A stretch of DNA of 64,000 nt, from the NCBI RefSeq assembly GCF_050946515.1, contig NZ_JBMNUX010000013.1, forward strand, positions 1 to 64,000. Direction: 5' to 3'. This DNA comes from Tractidigestivibacter sp050946515 (GTDB lineage Bacteria; Actinomycetota; Coriobacteriia; Coriobacteriales; Atopobiaceae). Made by a program: the position numbers and the translations under genes. Below the pieces are notes generated by a model. The model had not been told where the DNA came from. It searched no databases and saw nothing but the letters and a program-made list of their open reading frames with translations. Of this stretch, positions 61,089 through 64,000 are shown in pieces (position 1 is the stretch's first letter; each line of letters begins with the position of its first letter).

Positions 61089-61138
61089 AACGGAGTGCCT
61101 CCGTTCGAATGGGGTCCCGACCTTGTGGCCGGGACCCC
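61089..61138 (+). terminator. Tandem hairpins after the PTS gene
   Basis: AACGGAG/CTCCGTT (61089-61105) and GGGGTCCCG/CGGGACCCC (61111-61138) follow the PTS stop. Neither has a strong T run. The remainder of the gap to 61352 holds only the glnA terminator. Confidence 0.45.
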
Positions 61139-61249
61139 TACTTGTGGGGGAGAGGTCCATGGCGCGATATTCATGAGGATGACCGCACGCCAAAGAGTCA
61201 TCTGTCCCATGCCAAACGCTCCACGTAAAAGGAGCCATTTCCTACATAA

Positions 61250-61295
61250 CACAAACAGCCGCCCAGCTCCCCATACTGGGGTGCCAGGTGGCTGC
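61250..61295 (-). terminator. Terminator after the glutamine synthetase gene
   Basis: Read on the minus strand, an outer GCAGCC/GGCTGT stem and inner CCTGG and CCCC stems form a long interrupted hairpin followed by TTTGTGTT. It lies about 60 bases after the glnA stop. Confidence 0.65.
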
Positions 61296-61352
61296 TTGCA
61301 TGGCTATACTAACATATCTTGCTGGTAGAAAGACGGGACTATCAAGCCGCTT

Positions 61353-63443
<2,091 letters not shown>

Positions 63444-63671
63444 TTGCACCCCTTCTCCTGTGTTGGTTCGAAGGCTTACGGGCATTACTTTACGTGCCCT
63501 TTATTTCGCCAACATTGCCACGCGGTGTCTTGCGCGAACCCCACACATTGCAGAAGTTTGAACTATTCGGCGCATTTCGCGTGGCGAGAAGAGCCCTTAT
63601 GCGCCCTCGCGCGTTTCCTGTCTGGGGCGCCCGTTACAATAGGGGAGGACAATGATAGAGAGGACAGCTTC

Positions 63672-64000
63672 ATGCCTGAGACAAACCAGCAGGACCGCCG
63701 AACCATTGCCGTGATTGACGGCAATTCGCTTATGCATCGTGCCTACCATGCCATCATGCAGCCAATGACGGCGCCCGATGGTCGCTCCACCAACGCCCTC
63801 TTTGGCTTCTTCAACATGTTCATCAAGATGGTGGAGACCTTCCATCCCAATGGCATCATCTGCGCCTTCGACAAGGGCAAGCCTCAGGTGCGCATCGACA
63901 TGCTGCCTCAGTACAAGGCCCAGCGGCCGCCCATGGACGACGCCCTTCACGAGCAGTTCCCAATGGTCAAAGACCTGCTGCGCACGCTTGACGTGCCGGT
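63672..64000 (+). CDS. polA: DNA polymerase I, N-terminal part (runs off the window)
   Basis: The first 109 codons encode the start of the 5'-3' exonuclease domain: IAVIDGNSLMHRAYHA with the metal-site Asp near residue 15, TNALFGFFNMFIKMVE, and CAFDKGKPQVRIDMLPQYKAQR with a second metal-site Asp. These are conserved in bacterial DNA polymerase I. GAGAGGAC lies nine bases before the ATG, and a TACAAT -10-like box is about 35 bases upstream. The rest of the gene is beyond 64000, so a stand-alone exonuclease cannot be excluded. Confidence 0.9.
   Translation, partial: MPETNQQDRRTIAVIDGNSLMHRAYHAIMQPMTAPDGRSTNALFGFFNMFIKMVETFHPNGIICAFDKGKPQVRIDMLPQYKAQRPPMDDALHEQFPMVKDLLRTLDVP

Overview
The window is dense, GC-rich bacterial chromosome with short intergenic gaps. 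No phage, insertion sequence, CRISPR array, rRNA or tRNA was seen. The gene set (type III glutamine synthetase, sufCBDSU with an Rrf2 regulator, gatCAB, indolepyruvate oxidoreductase, class II aldolase, IIBC-type PTS permease) and the Ser/Asp-rich Tat-type lipoproteins suggest an anaerobic, host-associated actinobacterium of the class Coriobacteriia (Olsenella/Atopobium-like). This placement is an inference from gene content and base composition, not a phylogenetic result.

Layout. 0-3.3 kb: a TPP riboswitch with its own terminator leads a thiamine(-precursor) uptake operon (thiamine-binding protein, permease, lipoprotein, ATPase). 3.4-6.8 kb: a Ser/Thr-rich membrane protein, fructose-bisphosphate aldolase and an AEC permease. 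6.9-8.5 kb: a cystine-type symporter preceded by a 31-codon leader with eight Cys codons, an antiterminator and a terminator. 8.6-12 kb: a cytoplasmic alpha-amylase and a lone nuclease-like gene bracketed by two inverted clusters of an 83-bp palindromic repeat. 12-17.6 kb: suf iron-sulfur operon (C-B-D-S-U, then an IscR-like regulator). 18-21 kb: MFS exporter, two tiny membrane ORFs, FucO-like dehydrogenase and a nested repeat region. 21-26 kb: HAD phosphatase, gatCAB, YegP-like protein. 26-30.5 kb: AMP-forming ligase-iorA-iorB, for aromatic 2-oxo-acid degradation. 30.8-34.5 kb: radical SAM protein, EamA transporter, DUF2804 protein. 34.9-41.5 kb: gltBD and small ORFs. 41.5-49.9 kb: phospholipase-like protein, MntP, MATE, an iron-type ABC transporter, HdeD-like protein.

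50-61 kb is the most unusual part. It holds two Gfo/Idh/MocA dehydrogenases, an amidohydrolase, an AraC regulator fused to a GH39-like domain that lacks the usual acid/base motif, a histidine phosphatase, a DUF6379 protein directly followed by a xylose-isomerase-like TIM barrel (the arrangement of two-subunit C-glycoside deglycosidases), a damaged EIIB remnant, a TIM-barrel isomerase interrupted by one in-frame TAG, and an intact PTS EIIBC. I read this as a glycoside oxidation/elimination locus, possibly for plant C-glycosides, with partly decayed 3' genes. 61.3-64 kb: type III glutamine synthetase and the start of polA.

The strongest candidates for undescribed biology are the cysteine attenuator at 6.9-7.1 kb and the putative C-glycoside locus at 50-61 kb. 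The two repeat systems (10.3-12 kb and 20.96-21.2 kb) and the pair of tiny membrane ORFs at 19.2-19.4 kb follow.
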